Shown here piece after piece: positions 23,986 through 33,008 of a stretch of DNA of 64,000 nt. Made by a program: the position numbers and the translations under genes. How positions within the stretch are numbered: the first letter of the stretch is position 1; every line of letters begins with the position of its first letter. Below the pieces are notes generated by a model that did no database searches, was not told where the DNA came from, and was given only the letters and a program-made list of their open reading frames with translations. Source of the DNA: Bacillus cytotoxicus (GTDB taxonomy: Bacteria; Bacillota; Bacilli; Bacillales; Bacillaceae_G); the NCBI RefSeq assembly GCF_023715645.1, contig NZ_JAMBOP010000025.1:1-64000 (forward strand), given 5' to 3'.

Positions 23986-24984
23986 ACAAATACGCGGAAA
24001 CATAGTGCCCGATAATCGAGTCAGCATTCGTTTAGAGCCAATGGGAGTTTCCAAAAGCAACTGTCCTTTTTCTTTTCCAGTAATGCTGCCGATGATGGTA
24101 GCATCTTTTCCTTCGGGACAGGATTTTAAAATATCGATTACCTTTTCTTTCTGACTGTCTGCAACGATAAAAATCGCTTTCCCTTCATTTGCAAGATAAA
24201 GAGGATCGAATCCTAGAAGGTCACAGGCACCATGTACCTCTTGTTTAATTGGCAGCAACCGTTCATTAATTGTCATCGTAATTTGAAAATCTTCGGCAAT
24301 TTCTACAAGTGTTGTAGCAAGACCACCTCTTGTTGGGTCCCGCATAATGCGAACCGTCCCGCATTGCTGAAGTACGCTATCAATCATTCTATTTAGTGAA
24401 GCACAATCGCTTAAGGTAGGAGCTGTTATTCCCAAATCTCCTCTTGCTGTTAAGACTGCAATGCCGTGATCACCAATCGTTCCTGAGATGATAATCGCAT
24501 CACCTTCTTCAAAGGCAAGGCTGCAGCCCTTATTTTGTTCATACACGCCAATTCCAGTCGTGTTAATATACACACCGTCGGCACTTCCCTTTTCAACTAC
24601 CTTCGTGTCACCCGCAACTATCGTAACACCCGTTTTTCCCGCTTCATTCGCCATATCTATTACGATTTTCTTCAAATCAGCAATTGGAAAGCCTTCTTCA
24701 ATGACAAAGCCGCACGTAAGATAAAGCGGCTTTGCACCGCTCACAGCTAAATCATTAATCGTACCAGCAACAGCTAATTTTCCAATTGAACCACCTGGAA
24801 AGAAAATCGGTTTAATGACAAAGGAATCCGTTGTAACAGCAATGTTTCCGGTTGGAATATGCAAAGATGCCGCATCAAATAACGCCGCATCCTTCTCGCC
24901 AAATGCAGCTACAAATACATCACGAATGAGGCGATGCGTTAATTCTCCGCCATCTCCGTGCGCCAAGTTGATGAACGTTTCCAT
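23983..24984 (-). CDS. hypE: Hydrogenase maturation protein HypE
   Basis: A 333-residue PurM-like ATPase that dehydrates the thiocarboxamide on its C-terminal cysteine to thiocyanate, the cyanide source of the [NiFe] centre. It begins with LAHGDGGELTHRLI, contains IVAGDTKVVEKG and RDPTRGGLATTLVEIAEDF, and ends PRIC with the essential terminal cysteine. Length is normal. The ATG shares one base with the hypD stop. It works with HypF (carbamoylation of the cysteine) and hands CN to the HypC-HypD complex. It is the last gene of the operon. Confidence 0.95.
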   Translation of the reverse strand: METFINLAHGDGGELTHRLIRDVFVAAFGEKDAALFDAASLHIPTGNIAVTTDSFVIKPIFFPGGSIGKLAVAGTINDLAVSGAKPLYLTCGFVIEEGFPIADLKKIVIDMANEAGKTGVTIVAGDTKVVEKGSADGVYINTTGIGVYEQNKGCSLAFEEGDAIIISGTIGDHGIAVLTARGDLGITAPTLSDCASLNRMIDSVLQQCGTVRIMRDPTRGGLATTLVEIAEDFQITMTINERLLPIKQEVHGACDLLGFDPLYLANEGKAIFIVADSQKEKVIDILKSCPEGKDATIIGSITGKEKGQLLLETPIGSKRMLTRLSGTMFPRIC

Positions 24985-26096
24985 TACAAACTCTCCCTCA
25001 TATATTGATAATAGGCAGCGCAGCTACCTTCTGCCGATACCATGCATGGACCGATTGGATTTAATGGCTGACATGCTTTTCCAAATAAATGGCATTCGCT
25101 CGGTGAAATCACACCTCTGATCACTTCTCCGCAACGGCATTTTGTTTTCCGCGGTTCTCCTACTTCCACTTTAAACCGCTTTTTTGCATTATACAAATCA
25201 TATTCTTTCTTAAAATCTAACCCGCTATTTGAAATACCACCGATGCCACGCCATGATTCATCACAAGTTGTTAAATATGTTTCCATCCATTGCTTAGCAA
25301 CTTTATTTCCGCTGTTGCTTACAACCGATGAATAATTATTTTCAATAGCAGTCTTTTCTTGCAATGCTAAATCAATGAGTTTATAAATGGTAGAAAGCAA
25401 TTCAGCCGTTTCAAATCCTGCGATAACACCTGACATATTATACTCTTCAACTAAATAGTTATAAGATGATTCCCCTAACACAATAGACACATGCCCTGGA
25501 AGGATAAAACCATCGAGTTGTACATCTCCTGCTTCTAGTAAATAGCGCAGAACAGGTTCCACCAATTTCGTAGTCATCCAAATAGAAAAATTTGTAATCC
25601 CCTTCTTCTTTGCTTCCCCAACCATTAGTGTAAGAATCGGAATGGTTGTTTCAAACCCAACACCTAAAAAAATGACTTCTTTATCCGGATTTTCTTCTGC
25701 GATTGTAAGCGTATCAATCGGAGAATAGACAACCCGAATATCACTCCCAGCAATTTTTTTATCTAACAAAGTTTTGTTCGACCCAGGAACGCGCATCATA
25801 TCACCAAATGTGCAAATGATACGATTATCTTCATCGCTAAGCGCAATCATTGCATCAATAGACTTTTGATCCGTAACACAGACCGGACACCCTGGACCAG
25901 ATATTAAATTCACATCAGCCTTTAGGCATTGCTTTACTCCTGTTCTAGCAAGGGCCATCGTATGAGAACCGCATACTTCCATGAAGGCTGGCTTTCGTCC
26001 AAACTTTTTTTGGAATTCTTTCGCTTTTTCAAGAACTGCTTCCACAAGTGGCATACATATGTCTGGATCATTCGACTGTTTCAGAATTTCGAGCAT
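24984..26096 (-). CDS. hypD: Hydrogenase maturation protein HypD
   Basis: A 370-residue iron-sulfur scaffold on which the Fe(CN)2CO unit is built with HypC. All family cysteine motifs are present: MEVCGSHTMALARTG (about 41), LISGPGCPVCVTD (about 70), and the [4Fe-4S] set near the C-terminus (CRCGEVIRG, ECHLFGKAC, GPCMVSAEGSCAAY). GFETTIP is also conserved. The ATG at 26096 follows GGAAGTTGATCG and lies inside the end of hypC (29-base overlap), so translation is coupled. Confidence 0.95.
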   Translation of the reverse strand: MLEILKQSNDPDICMPLVEAVLEKAKEFQKKFGRKPAFMEVCGSHTMALARTGVKQCLKADVNLISGPGCPVCVTDQKSIDAMIALSDEDNRIICTFGDMMRVPGSNKTLLDKKIAGSDIRVVYSPIDTLTIAEENPDKEVIFLGVGFETTIPILTLMVGEAKKKGITNFSIWMTTKLVEPVLRYLLEAGDVQLDGFILPGHVSIVLGESSYNYLVEEYNMSGVIAGFETAELLSTIYKLIDLALQEKTAIENNYSSVVSNSGNKVAKQWMETYLTTCDESWRGIGGISNSGLDFKKEYDLYNAKKRFKVEVGEPRKTKCRCGEVIRGVISPSECHLFGKACQPLNPIGPCMVSAEGSCAAYYQYMRESL

Positions 26097-26304
26097 CGAT
26101 CAACTTCCTCCATTCCAACACGCTATCTTTTGCATATTGTTCGTCGACAATACTCATCGCTTGACCTGCATGAACAATAACAAAATCTCCTTCTTCTACT
26201 TCAGGAATAAAAATAATACCAACGGTCGTTTGTGATCCCATCACATCAACTACCGCCGTGTATTCTTTTTTTTCCACAACCTTCGCTGGTACTCCTACAC
26301 ACAT
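26068..26304 (-). CDS. hypC: Hydrogenase maturation chaperone HypC
   Basis: A 78-residue HypC/HupF chaperone with the invariant N-terminus MCVGVPAKVV; Cys2 binds the iron centre and the large-subunit precursor. GDFVIVHAGQAMSIV is the typical OB-fold C-terminal part. It carries the Fe(CN)2CO group from HypD to HyaB. The ATG is supported by AAAGGAGG, three bases beyond the hypF stop. Only one hypC-type gene is seen, so it must serve both steps. Confidence 0.95.
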   Translation of the reverse strand: MCVGVPAKVVEKKEYTAVVDVMGSQTTVGIIFIPEVEEGDFVIVHAGQAMSIVDEQYAKDSVLEWRKLIDARNSETVE

Positions 26305-26307
26305 GAC

Positions 26308-28575
26308 TTAGCCTCCTTTTTTTGCCGCTGCAACAGCCAATTGACCGTACGATAAACCGCCATCATTACAAGGAACTTGTTCTGGAACATAGACGGTAAA
26401 CTCTCGTTTCGTTAATTCTTCTCGTAATCGTTTACGTAAATAACGGTTATGTAAACTACCACCGCCTAAAACGACGGTTTTGCTTTGTTCAGATTGTACA
26501 GTGGCTATCCTTTCTATTACGGTGAGAATAGACTGGACAACCGTTTCATGAAAACGACCGCTAATATTTGCTGACTCTTCACCTGCTAAAACGTCACGTG
26601 CAATTTCCTTAATCATTTCCTTCATTTGAATTGTAACAAGCTCGTCTTCTATGTATTCATACGAATAGGGCTCGTACACGCATGTTTCATCTACTAATTC
26701 CGAAAGCAATATTGCCGCCTCTCCGTCATAGCTCGCAATTTTCGTAATCCCGCATATTGCGCTAACTGTATCAAACAAGCGACCACATGTACCAGCCTGA
26801 ACAATATTTATATGGTTTTCTATCATTTTCTTTAAGGTATGAATCTCTTTCTCTTTATCTGGAAATAGAGAGTTTGCTAAGATTTCCCCTTCTTCTCCAA
26901 GCAAAGATAGCAGCATAGCGACTGCATTTCGCCACGGCTCACGAATACATACTTCCCCTCCAGGAAGAGGTGTATATTGCAAATGAGCAAGTCTTTCCAC
27001 ACTGTTGGCATCCCCATAAAAAATTTCGAATCCCCAAATGTTTCCGTCAAGTCCGTATCCGGTTCCATCAAGGATAATCCCATAGACTTTTCCTGTAAGA
27101 TGGTGTTCCTCCATACATGCGGCCATATGGGCATGATGATGCTGCACTTCGATTTTTGTATGAAAGCCTTCAATAAACTGTCTCGTTACATAACCTGGAT
27201 GCATATCGATAACGGCAATGTCCTGCTTTATATCCATCCATTTCATTAAATGGTCATACTCCTGCCGGTAATGACTCATTGTTTCCATATTTTCTAAATC
27301 ACCAATGTGCGGTCCGAGAAAGATTTGCTCATTTCTTCCAATTGTAAAAGTTGTTTTCTGTTGTCCACCAAAAGCAACCATTCCAGCTGCATCATAACTT
27401 GCCGCAAAAGGATCAGGAACATACCCCCTAGCTCTTCGGAAAAAATCTAAGCGATCGTCGTTTATTTGCACAACCGAATCATCAACAGGATGAAGGATAT
27501 CTCGATCATGAACAAGAAAATAATCAGCGATTCCGTTTAAATACGTAAGCGCTTCGTTATCTTTATAGAGAATCGGCATTCCAGAAGGATTGGCACTCGT
27601 CATGACAAAGCAACCATTTTCATTATGCTTAAACAATAAGTGATGAAGCGGTGTATACGGAAGCATTACACCAACTGTTGTCATATTCGGCGCTACATTT
27701 CCTGCAAGCTTTCCTTCTTTTTTCTTTACAACTACAATCGGTGCCTCTGGACTTTTCAACAAGTTCTTCTCCGCTTCATTCACATAAGCGAAAGCATCAA
27801 TTGCAAGAAGAGAAGCCGCCATTACCGCAAGAGGACGTGCTGGACGATTTTTCCGTTTTCGCAGCAGCTCTACAGCCCGTTCATTTGTTGCACTGCAGCA
27901 AAGATGATAGCCGCCCAGTCCCTTTATCGCCAATATATGTCCCGCTTGTATCAACTGCACAGCTTGTTGAATCGGTTGCTTCATTTCAAGTTTATGCCCA
28001 TACTGATCCAAAAGTGTAACTTTCGGGCCACATGCCGGACAAGCAATGGGTTGAGCATGATGGCGCCGGTTTGTTGGATCTTCATATTCTCTTTGGCAAT
28101 CAGAGCACATCGCAAAATCCTTCATCACCGTGTACGGCCGGTCATAGGGCAATTCTTCAATAATAGTATATCGCGGTCCACACTGCGTACAATTGATAAA
28201 CGGATATTCATAACGAAAATTAGTCTTGTCATTCATCTCTTGTAAACAATCATCACATACTGCAGAATCGATTGGAATGACAAGAGAAGATGTTCCAGAG
28301 CGCTTGCTATCAATAATGATAAAGTCGGTTGCACCAATTGGCTCTGCATCTACTATGGTTATATTGCTAATATGTGAAAGACGAGGCGCTTTACTTTGCA
28401 AATCTAACAAAAACTGCTGCACATTCGTTTTCGTTCCTTCAGCTGTAATTTTTACGCCGTCCATATTATTTTGTACCGTTCCTGTTAGATGATATGTATG
28501 GGCAAGCTGGTATACAAACGGCCGAAATCCAACCCCTTGTACCCGTCCGCGGATGCTAACTTTTACTGCGTGCAT
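26308..28575 (-). CDS. hypF: Carbamoyltransferase HypF
   Basis: A 755-residue protein that makes carbamoyl-AMP from carbamoyl phosphate and loads the HypE cysteine. Domains in order: acylphosphatase (1-90, RVQGVGFRPFVYQLA), two CxxC zinc fingers (about 105-185: CDDC, CTQCG, CSDC, CPACG), YrdC-like domain (about 200-390, LAIKGLGGYHLCC) and Kae1-like domain (about 395-755, metal-binding HHAHMAACM). Length and order are normal. It overlaps the end of hypB by 13 bases. In this operon hypF lies between hypB and hypC. Confidence 0.95.
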   Translation of the reverse strand: MHAVKVSIRGRVQGVGFRPFVYQLAHTYHLTGTVQNNMDGVKITAEGTKTNVQQFLLDLQSKAPRLSHISNITIVDAEPIGATDFIIIDSKRSGTSSLVIPIDSAVCDDCLQEMNDKTNFRYEYPFINCTQCGPRYTIIEELPYDRPYTVMKDFAMCSDCQREYEDPTNRRHHAQPIACPACGPKVTLLDQYGHKLEMKQPIQQAVQLIQAGHILAIKGLGGYHLCCSATNERAVELLRKRKNRPARPLAVMAASLLAIDAFAYVNEAEKNLLKSPEAPIVVVKKKEGKLAGNVAPNMTTVGVMLPYTPLHHLLFKHNENGCFVMTSANPSGMPILYKDNEALTYLNGIADYFLVHDRDILHPVDDSVVQINDDRLDFFRRARGYVPDPFAASYDAAGMVAFGGQQKTTFTIGRNEQIFLGPHIGDLENMETMSHYRQEYDHLMKWMDIKQDIAVIDMHPGYVTRQFIEGFHTKIEVQHHHAHMAACMEEHHLTGKVYGIILDGTGYGLDGNIWGFEIFYGDANSVERLAHLQYTPLPGGEVCIREPWRNAVAMLLSLLGEEGEILANSLFPDKEKEIHTLKKMIENHINIVQAGTCGRLFDTVSAICGITKIASYDGEAAILLSELVDETCVYEPYSYEYIEDELVTIQMKEMIKEIARDVLAGEESANISGRFHETVVQSILTVIERIATVQSEQSKTVVLGGGSLHNRYLRKRLREELTKREFTVYVPEQVPCNDGGLSYGQLAVAAAKKGG

Positions 28576-29219
28576 TTTTTATACGCCTCATGAATCCATT
28601 CATACCATTCTTCCAGTCCGATTTCTGATCTTGCTGAAAGAGGAATAAGCGTTGAATTTGGGTTAATCTCCATTAAATCCTTCTTCGCTTCCTCCACATT
28701 AAAATCAAGATAAGGAAGTAAATCAATTTTGTTCAGAAGAACTAGCTCAGTACGCATAAACATTTGCGGATATTTGGGAATCTTATCATTTCCTTCAGGT
28801 ACACTAAGAACCGCAACTTTATGATTCTGTCCCAAATCATATCCAGATGGACAGACAAGATTCCCTACATTCTCAATAAATAATACATCAATCTCATCTA
28901 AATCCAGTTCGCCAAGGCTCGCTACAACCATTCGTGCATCTAAATGGCAGCCGCCATAAGTGTTAATTTGGACAGCCTTCGCTCCCATTGCGCGGATACG
29001 ATTAGCATCTCGCTCCGTTGCCAAGTCTCCTTCAATAACAGCAATACGATAGGATCCAGATAATGCCTTTACTGTTTCCTCTAACAATGTCGTTTTACCA
29101 GCTCCTGGAGAACTCATTAAATTAATCACAAGTGTATTTGTTTTTTCAAAAAGATCGCGGTTAAATTCCGCCGCTTTATTATTGTTTGTTAATACATCTG
29201 TTCGTAACGTTATATTCAT
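28563..29219 (-). CDS. hypB: Hydrogenase nickel incorporation GTPase HypB
   Basis: A 218-residue SIMIBI GTPase that drives nickel insertion into HyaB with HypA. P-loop NLMSSPGAGKTTLLEE (about 34-49), VIEGDLATERDANRI, the G-domain metal site GGCHLDARMV, and the NKIDLLPYL specificity motif are present. The N-terminus lacks both the CxxCGC motif and the histidine-rich stretch found in some HypBs, so it should not store nickel. The start is ATG 29219 (MNITLRTD), overlapping the hypA stop as TGATG. Confidence 0.94.
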   Translation of the reverse strand: MNITLRTDVLTNNNKAAEFNRDLFEKTNTLVINLMSSPGAGKTTLLEETVKALSGSYRIAVIEGDLATERDANRIRAMGAKAVQINTYGGCHLDARMVVASLGELDLDEIDVLFIENVGNLVCPSGYDLGQNHKVAVLSVPEGNDKIPKYPQMFMRTELVLLNKIDLLPYLDFNVEEAKKDLMEINPNSTLIPLSARSEIGLEEWYEWIHEAYKKCTQ

Positions 29220-29575
29220 CAATCATCGTTCCCCTCATAAGATAAAATTTGAAATGTTTCCCCCGCTAATACCTTACCAGATGGAATATTACAGTTCGGG
29301 CACAATGCGATTTTCTGGGTCGGATGATATGTCAAACCACATATAACACATTCCGCCTTCGCTTCCTCTATATGAATAATTAATTGTGCTTCGTTGCTAA
29401 ATAGGTGCGGGTTTTGATCACGAAAAATTTCGAAGGCCATCTGCAATGCATCTGGCATCGCATTGCTAATTTCTCCTACAATTAATTCAATTTTCTTTAT
29501 TTGTACGATATTTCTTTTTGCTGCATCCTCTTGCACAAGCTGCAAAATATCTCCCATCAATGACATTTCATGCAT
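29219..29575 (-). CDS. hypA: Hydrogenase nickel incorporation protein HypA
   Basis: A 118-residue nickel metallochaperone. MHEMSLMGDI supplies the nickel ligand His2, so the start must be the ATG at 29575, which follows AAAGGTGATCGTG; the frame extends three codons further without need. The zinc site is formed by CVICG and CPNC in the C-terminal half. It hands nickel to HyaB together with HypB. It begins 12 bp after the preceding accessory gene. Confidence 0.94.
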   Translation of the reverse strand: MHEMSLMGDILQLVQEDAAKRNIVQIKKIELIVGEISNAMPDALQMAFEIFRDQNPHLFSNEAQLIIHIEEAKAECVICGLTYHPTQKIALCPNCNIPSGKVLAGETFQILSYEGNDD

Positions 29576-29587
29576 CACGATCACCTT

Positions 29588-30007
29588 TTACTGTTGTCTA
29601 AAACCAACAACATACATTTGATCCTTCCTTTTTATCTGTAACTTTTGGACAGATAATTCTCCGCCCAGCGTTTTAAAATCGTAGTCCTTGTCACAAACCA
29701 GACATGTCGCCATATAATCATACATTCGAACTTGAATGAGATTGGAGCAAATCGGACAAATACCACTAATAGCATGAAGATTTTCTTCATGTGGGAAAAC
29801 GATAATCGATTTGCCAGAGACAAAGCGAACTTCTGGCTTAATAAGCGTTTCATCCCTCTTCATCACAGGTATCCATGTAATTCCAAGTGCTCGATCTGTC
29901 GCTTCTTCCACTTTTTCTAAATCATCCTTTAAAAAAGGCTCATATACATATTTCATGGTTTGAAATATGCTTCCTGTCACCTCTTTTAAGAAATCGAGAC
30001 GATTCAT
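29588..30007 (-). CDS. Four-cysteine Rieske-like hydrogenase accessory protein of unknown function
   Basis: A 139-residue protein encoded between hyaD and hypA, with an ATGA overlap to hyaD. The N-terminus (NRLDFLKEVTGSIFQTMKY) resembles a Tat motif lacking one arginine and without a hydrophobic stretch. The C-terminal half looks like a Rieske fold: CPIC at 84-87, 14 residues, then CLVCDKDYDF and LGGEL (102-117), then a beta strand QMYVVGFRQ. In Rieske proteins each pair is CxH/CxxH; here both are CxxC, so it may bind zinc or an iron-sulfur centre with four thiolates. I do not know a named family. A role in large or small subunit assembly, or electron transfer, is inferred from position only. 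HupI rubredoxin would be a functional analogue. Confidence 0.75.
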   Translation of the reverse strand: MNRLDFLKEVTGSIFQTMKYVYEPFLKDDLEKVEEATDRALGITWIPVMKRDETLIKPEVRFVSGKSIIVFPHEENLHAISGICPICSNLIQVRMYDYMATCLVCDKDYDFKTLGGELSVQKLQIKRKDQMYVVGFRQQ

Positions 30008-30492
30008 GATACATGTCTCCAGCGGTTTACTTGATTCATTACTGCTTCCGCTAGATTTTCTAGTTTTGCCTGGTTTGTTTCCGTTAGTTCTACACCAAGC
30101 TCTAATGAAGTGGGCTGCATTCCAAACATTATAATCTTTTTCGGATAGCGCTCTCTGAATTTCGCTGCAAATAGAACTTCCTGAAAACCCATTTGATGAA
30201 CAGACATCTTTATACCAAAATAAGCAGGAATTTCATCTCCTTCTAATGAAAGAATGGTTCCCCCTTCTACCCCTGCATTAATCGCATCAATAATAATAAG
30301 ATTTTCTGCTTCCTCAACCGGACCTAGCAGCTTCATCCCATCCGTTAATCCCTCTATAATCTCAACTTGCATATCATCCTTATACGCTTCTTCAAGAAGC
30401 GGCAACAAATGAATACCAACACCCTCATCTGTAAAGAGGGTGTTGCCAATTCCAAGTATTGTAATTTTCGCTTTCTTATTTTGATTCATCAT
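30004..30492 (-). CDS. hyaD: Hydrogenase maturation endopeptidase HyaD/HybD family
   Basis: A 162-residue nickel-sensing protease that removes the C-terminal extension of HyaB after nickel insertion. It has GIGNTLFTDEGVGI (Glu ligand), IIIDAINAG (Asp ligand) and MSVHQMGFQEVL (His ligand), which are the three conserved metal-contacting residues. The start is set at ATG 30492 (MMNQNKKAKI), after a weak GGTGATAAG; the frame remains open to a TTG at 30504. It overlaps the end of hyaC by 17 bases. Confidence 0.92.
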   Translation of the reverse strand: MMNQNKKAKITILGIGNTLFTDEGVGIHLLPLLEEAYKDDMQVEIIEGLTDGMKLLGPVEEAENLIIIDAINAGVEGGTILSLEGDEIPAYFGIKMSVHQMGFQEVLFAAKFRERYPKKIIMFGMQPTSLELGVELTETNQAKLENLAEAVMNQVNRWRHVS

Positions 30493-31270
30493 TCTTATCA
30501 CCAACTATTTTTTTTGGTTCAGTCTTGTAGCCTGTAAACATCGACGAAATAGTACCATTTCGTTCCATATAATCATCACGAACTGCCATATAGACATGAA
30601 TAACTGTAAATAACATAAACGCCCATGCCACTAAGTGGTGCCAAGAACGAATCGTATAGCTATCTCCGCCAAACAAAGTCGGAATCCAAACAAATAGCTT
30701 AGCCCAAAATGATTCTGGTTGTGGCTCAAAATACATATAATATCCTGTTAGCATCATGACCCAAGAACCAAGACCGATAAAAATCCAATAACTAAGCTGT
30801 GCCAGTGGATTGTGTCCAATATAATGCGGCTTTTTATTTTTTAAGAATAAGTAAAATTTAATCGTTTCTAATACTTCTTTCCAAAATACCAAGCGAAATG
30901 GATTCGATGTGGCAAATTTATTTCCTATAAACGCCCAGAATAATCGGTAAAGAAGATTAATTGTGAAAAGAAATGCTGCAAAAAAGTGTATATATCTTGC
31001 CCAGCCCATGAGATAGGAATAATATGCTTCCTCTTGTACACTTGAACTAACGAATGGTTTTCCAATATAAATCCCCGTTATCATAAGCAAAATAATTGCT
31101 ACTACGTTAATCCAATGAAACACTCGAACTGGTAATTCCCATACATAAACTTTGACGACATCTTTTGTTTTCTTATATTGAATTGGACGTTCTGGATGAA
31201 GCGTCACTTCGCTATTTTTTTCCGGAACGGACGTATTCGTATTATGTGCTGTTGGCATGAGGTCTGACAT
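30476..31270 (-). CDS. hyaC: [NiFe] hydrogenase b-type cytochrome subunit
   Basis: A 264-residue diheme cytochrome b of the HyaC/HupC family with four main membrane helices. Candidate heme-ligating histidines are in RVFHWINVVA, RYIHFFAAFL, WHHLVAWAF and FTVIHVYMAV. It anchors the hydrogenase and passes electrons from the small subunit to the quinone pool. The hydrophilic N-terminal 40 residues are longer than usual. ATG 31270 follows AGGAGGAG, 13 bp after hyaB. Its presence defines the enzyme as a respiratory uptake hydrogenase. Confidence 0.93.
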   Translation of the reverse strand: MSDLMPTAHNTNTSVPEKNSEVTLHPERPIQYKKTKDVVKVYVWELPVRVFHWINVVAIILLMITGIYIGKPFVSSSVQEEAYYSYLMGWARYIHFFAAFLFTINLLYRLFWAFIGNKFATSNPFRLVFWKEVLETIKFYLFLKNKKPHYIGHNPLAQLSYWIFIGLGSWVMMLTGYYMYFEPQPESFWAKLFVWIPTLFGGDSYTIRSWHHLVAWAFMLFTVIHVYMAVRDDYMERNGTISSMFTGYKTEPKKIVGDKNDESK

Positions 31271-31283
31271 AATGTGTCTCCTC

Positions 31284-33008
31284 CTAACCTAATCGGATTT
31301 CAGTCGTTTTATTAGACTCTAAATCTGTTAAATGTACCGCACAAGCAAGACAAGGATCAAAAGAATGAATAATCCGTAAAATTTCTAACGGCTGCTCCTT
31401 ATTCAGTATCGGTGTTCCCTTCAATGCCGCTTCATAAGCTCCCAGATTATTGTTGTGATCACGAGGCGATGCATTCCAAGTAGATGGAACAACAGCTTGA
31501 TAGTTTTTCGTTTTTCCATTTTCAATATCAATCCAGTGCCCTAGTGCTCCGCGTGGTGCCTCTACCCAGCCAACTCCTTTTGTTTTCTTCGGCCAAGTGC
31601 TTGGCTCCCATTTTGTACGGTCAAATGTGACTTGGTTTCCATTCTTCACATTATGAAGTAATTCATCCATATCATGTCGAATCCAATCCGATAGAAGAAT
31701 CGTTTCAAGGGCACGTGCTACTGTGCGACCAAGCGCTGATTTCATTGCAGTAATTGGAAGATCTAGCTTTTTCAGCGTATCGTCCATCAAGCTTTTAATC
31801 TCATTATTTCCTGCTGCATAACCAACCATCATCCGCGCGAGTGGACCTGTTTCCATCGGCTGATTCTTCCAGCGCGGTGTTTTCAGCCAACTATACTGCT
31901 TGTTTGTATCCAGATTCTTATACGGTGCTTTCGGTCCTGTGTAATGAAGGGAAGTTTCTCCTTCAAACGGGTGTTTCCCAACCCCATCGCCTTCCTTGCC
32001 ATCATACGTATACCAAGAATGATCAATAAACTCCTTCACCTGTTCAGGATCTTTGAGATCTACATCATGTACTTCATTCATGTTTCCATTTAAAACAATT
32101 CCTCTTGGGAATCGGTATGATTTCGTATCATATATACTTCGCGTAGAAAAATCACCATAGCATAAATAGTTATCTAACCCGCCGCCATATGTCCAATCTT
32201 TATAATAAGAACCGATGGCAATTACGTCAGGCACATACACTTGACTTACGAATTCACGAGCTTGATCAATGATTTGAGATACATGCATTAATCGTTCTGC
32301 ATGAATACCATTGTCACTATTAATATCAAGTGGAGTCGCCATCCCTCCTACTACATAGTGAGGATGCGGATTTTTACCTCCAAAAATAGTTTGCACTTTT
32401 ACAACTTCTTTTTGCCAGTCAAGTGCTTCTAAATAGTGAGCAACTGCTAATAAGTTCACTTCTGGCGGAAGTTTATATGCATTATGTCCCCAGTATCCGT
32501 TCGCAAAGATGCCAAGCTGTCCACTATTTACAAGCTTCTTTATTTTATTTTGCACATCTGCAAAATAGCCCGGGGAAGATTTTGGCCAACTTGAAATCGA
32601 TTGTGCAATTCGTGATGTTTCAGAAGGATTTGCCTTCAACGCACTTACTACATCGACCCAGTCTAATGCATGCAAATGATAGAAATGAACGACATGATCA
32701 TGAAAGAAGATAACCATATTCATAATATCCCGTATCAAATGAGCATTTCTCGGAATTTTAATTTCTAGTGCATCTTCAACGGATCGAAGTGATGCAAGGG
32801 CATGAGTCGATGTACAAACACCGCAAATACGTTGAATATACGCCCACACATCACGAGGATCACGGTCTCGAACGATTAACTCCAGTCCCCGAACCGCTGT
32901 CCCTGAACTAAATGCATCCTTAATCATCCCCGTATTATCGATATCTACCTCCACGCGAAGATGGCCTTCAATTCTCGTAATTGGATCTACTACTATACGC
33001 TCGCTCAT
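31284..33008 (-). CDS. hyaB: [NiFe] hydrogenase large subunit
   Basis: A 574-residue group 1-type catalytic subunit. The L1 motif RICGVCTSTHALAS gives nickel ligands Cys62 and Cys65, and the L2 motif DPCLACAVH gives the second pair. Fifteen residues follow the His (starting LTDLESNK), the extension that HyaD removes. RIEGHLRVEVD near the N-terminus is conserved. The ATG overlaps the hyaA stop (ATGA). With HyaA it oxidises hydrogen on the outer face of the membrane after Tat export as a folded dimer. Assignment to a numbered subgroup needs a phylogeny. Confidence 0.96.
   Translation of the reverse strand: MSERIVVDPITRIEGHLRVEVDIDNTGMIKDAFSSGTAVRGLELIVRDRDPRDVWAYIQRICGVCTSTHALASLRSVEDALEIKIPRNAHLIRDIMNMVIFFHDHVVHFYHLHALDWVDVVSALKANPSETSRIAQSISSWPKSSPGYFADVQNKIKKLVNSGQLGIFANGYWGHNAYKLPPEVNLLAVAHYLEALDWQKEVVKVQTIFGGKNPHPHYVVGGMATPLDINSDNGIHAERLMHVSQIIDQAREFVSQVYVPDVIAIGSYYKDWTYGGGLDNYLCYGDFSTRSIYDTKSYRFPRGIVLNGNMNEVHDVDLKDPEQVKEFIDHSWYTYDGKEGDGVGKHPFEGETSLHYTGPKAPYKNLDTNKQYSWLKTPRWKNQPMETGPLARMMVGYAAGNNEIKSLMDDTLKKLDLPITAMKSALGRTVARALETILLSDWIRHDMDELLHNVKNGNQVTFDRTKWEPSTWPKKTKGVGWVEAPRGALGHWIDIENGKTKNYQAVVPSTWNASPRDHNNNLGAYEAALKGTPILNKEQPLEILRIIHSFDPCLACAVHLTDLESNKTTEIRLG

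Noticed and set aside
27640-28245. A 201-codon frame antisense to hypF
   Set aside because: Low-complexity histidine, arginine and cysteine-rich translation opposite a well-conserved gene; no ribosome binding site.
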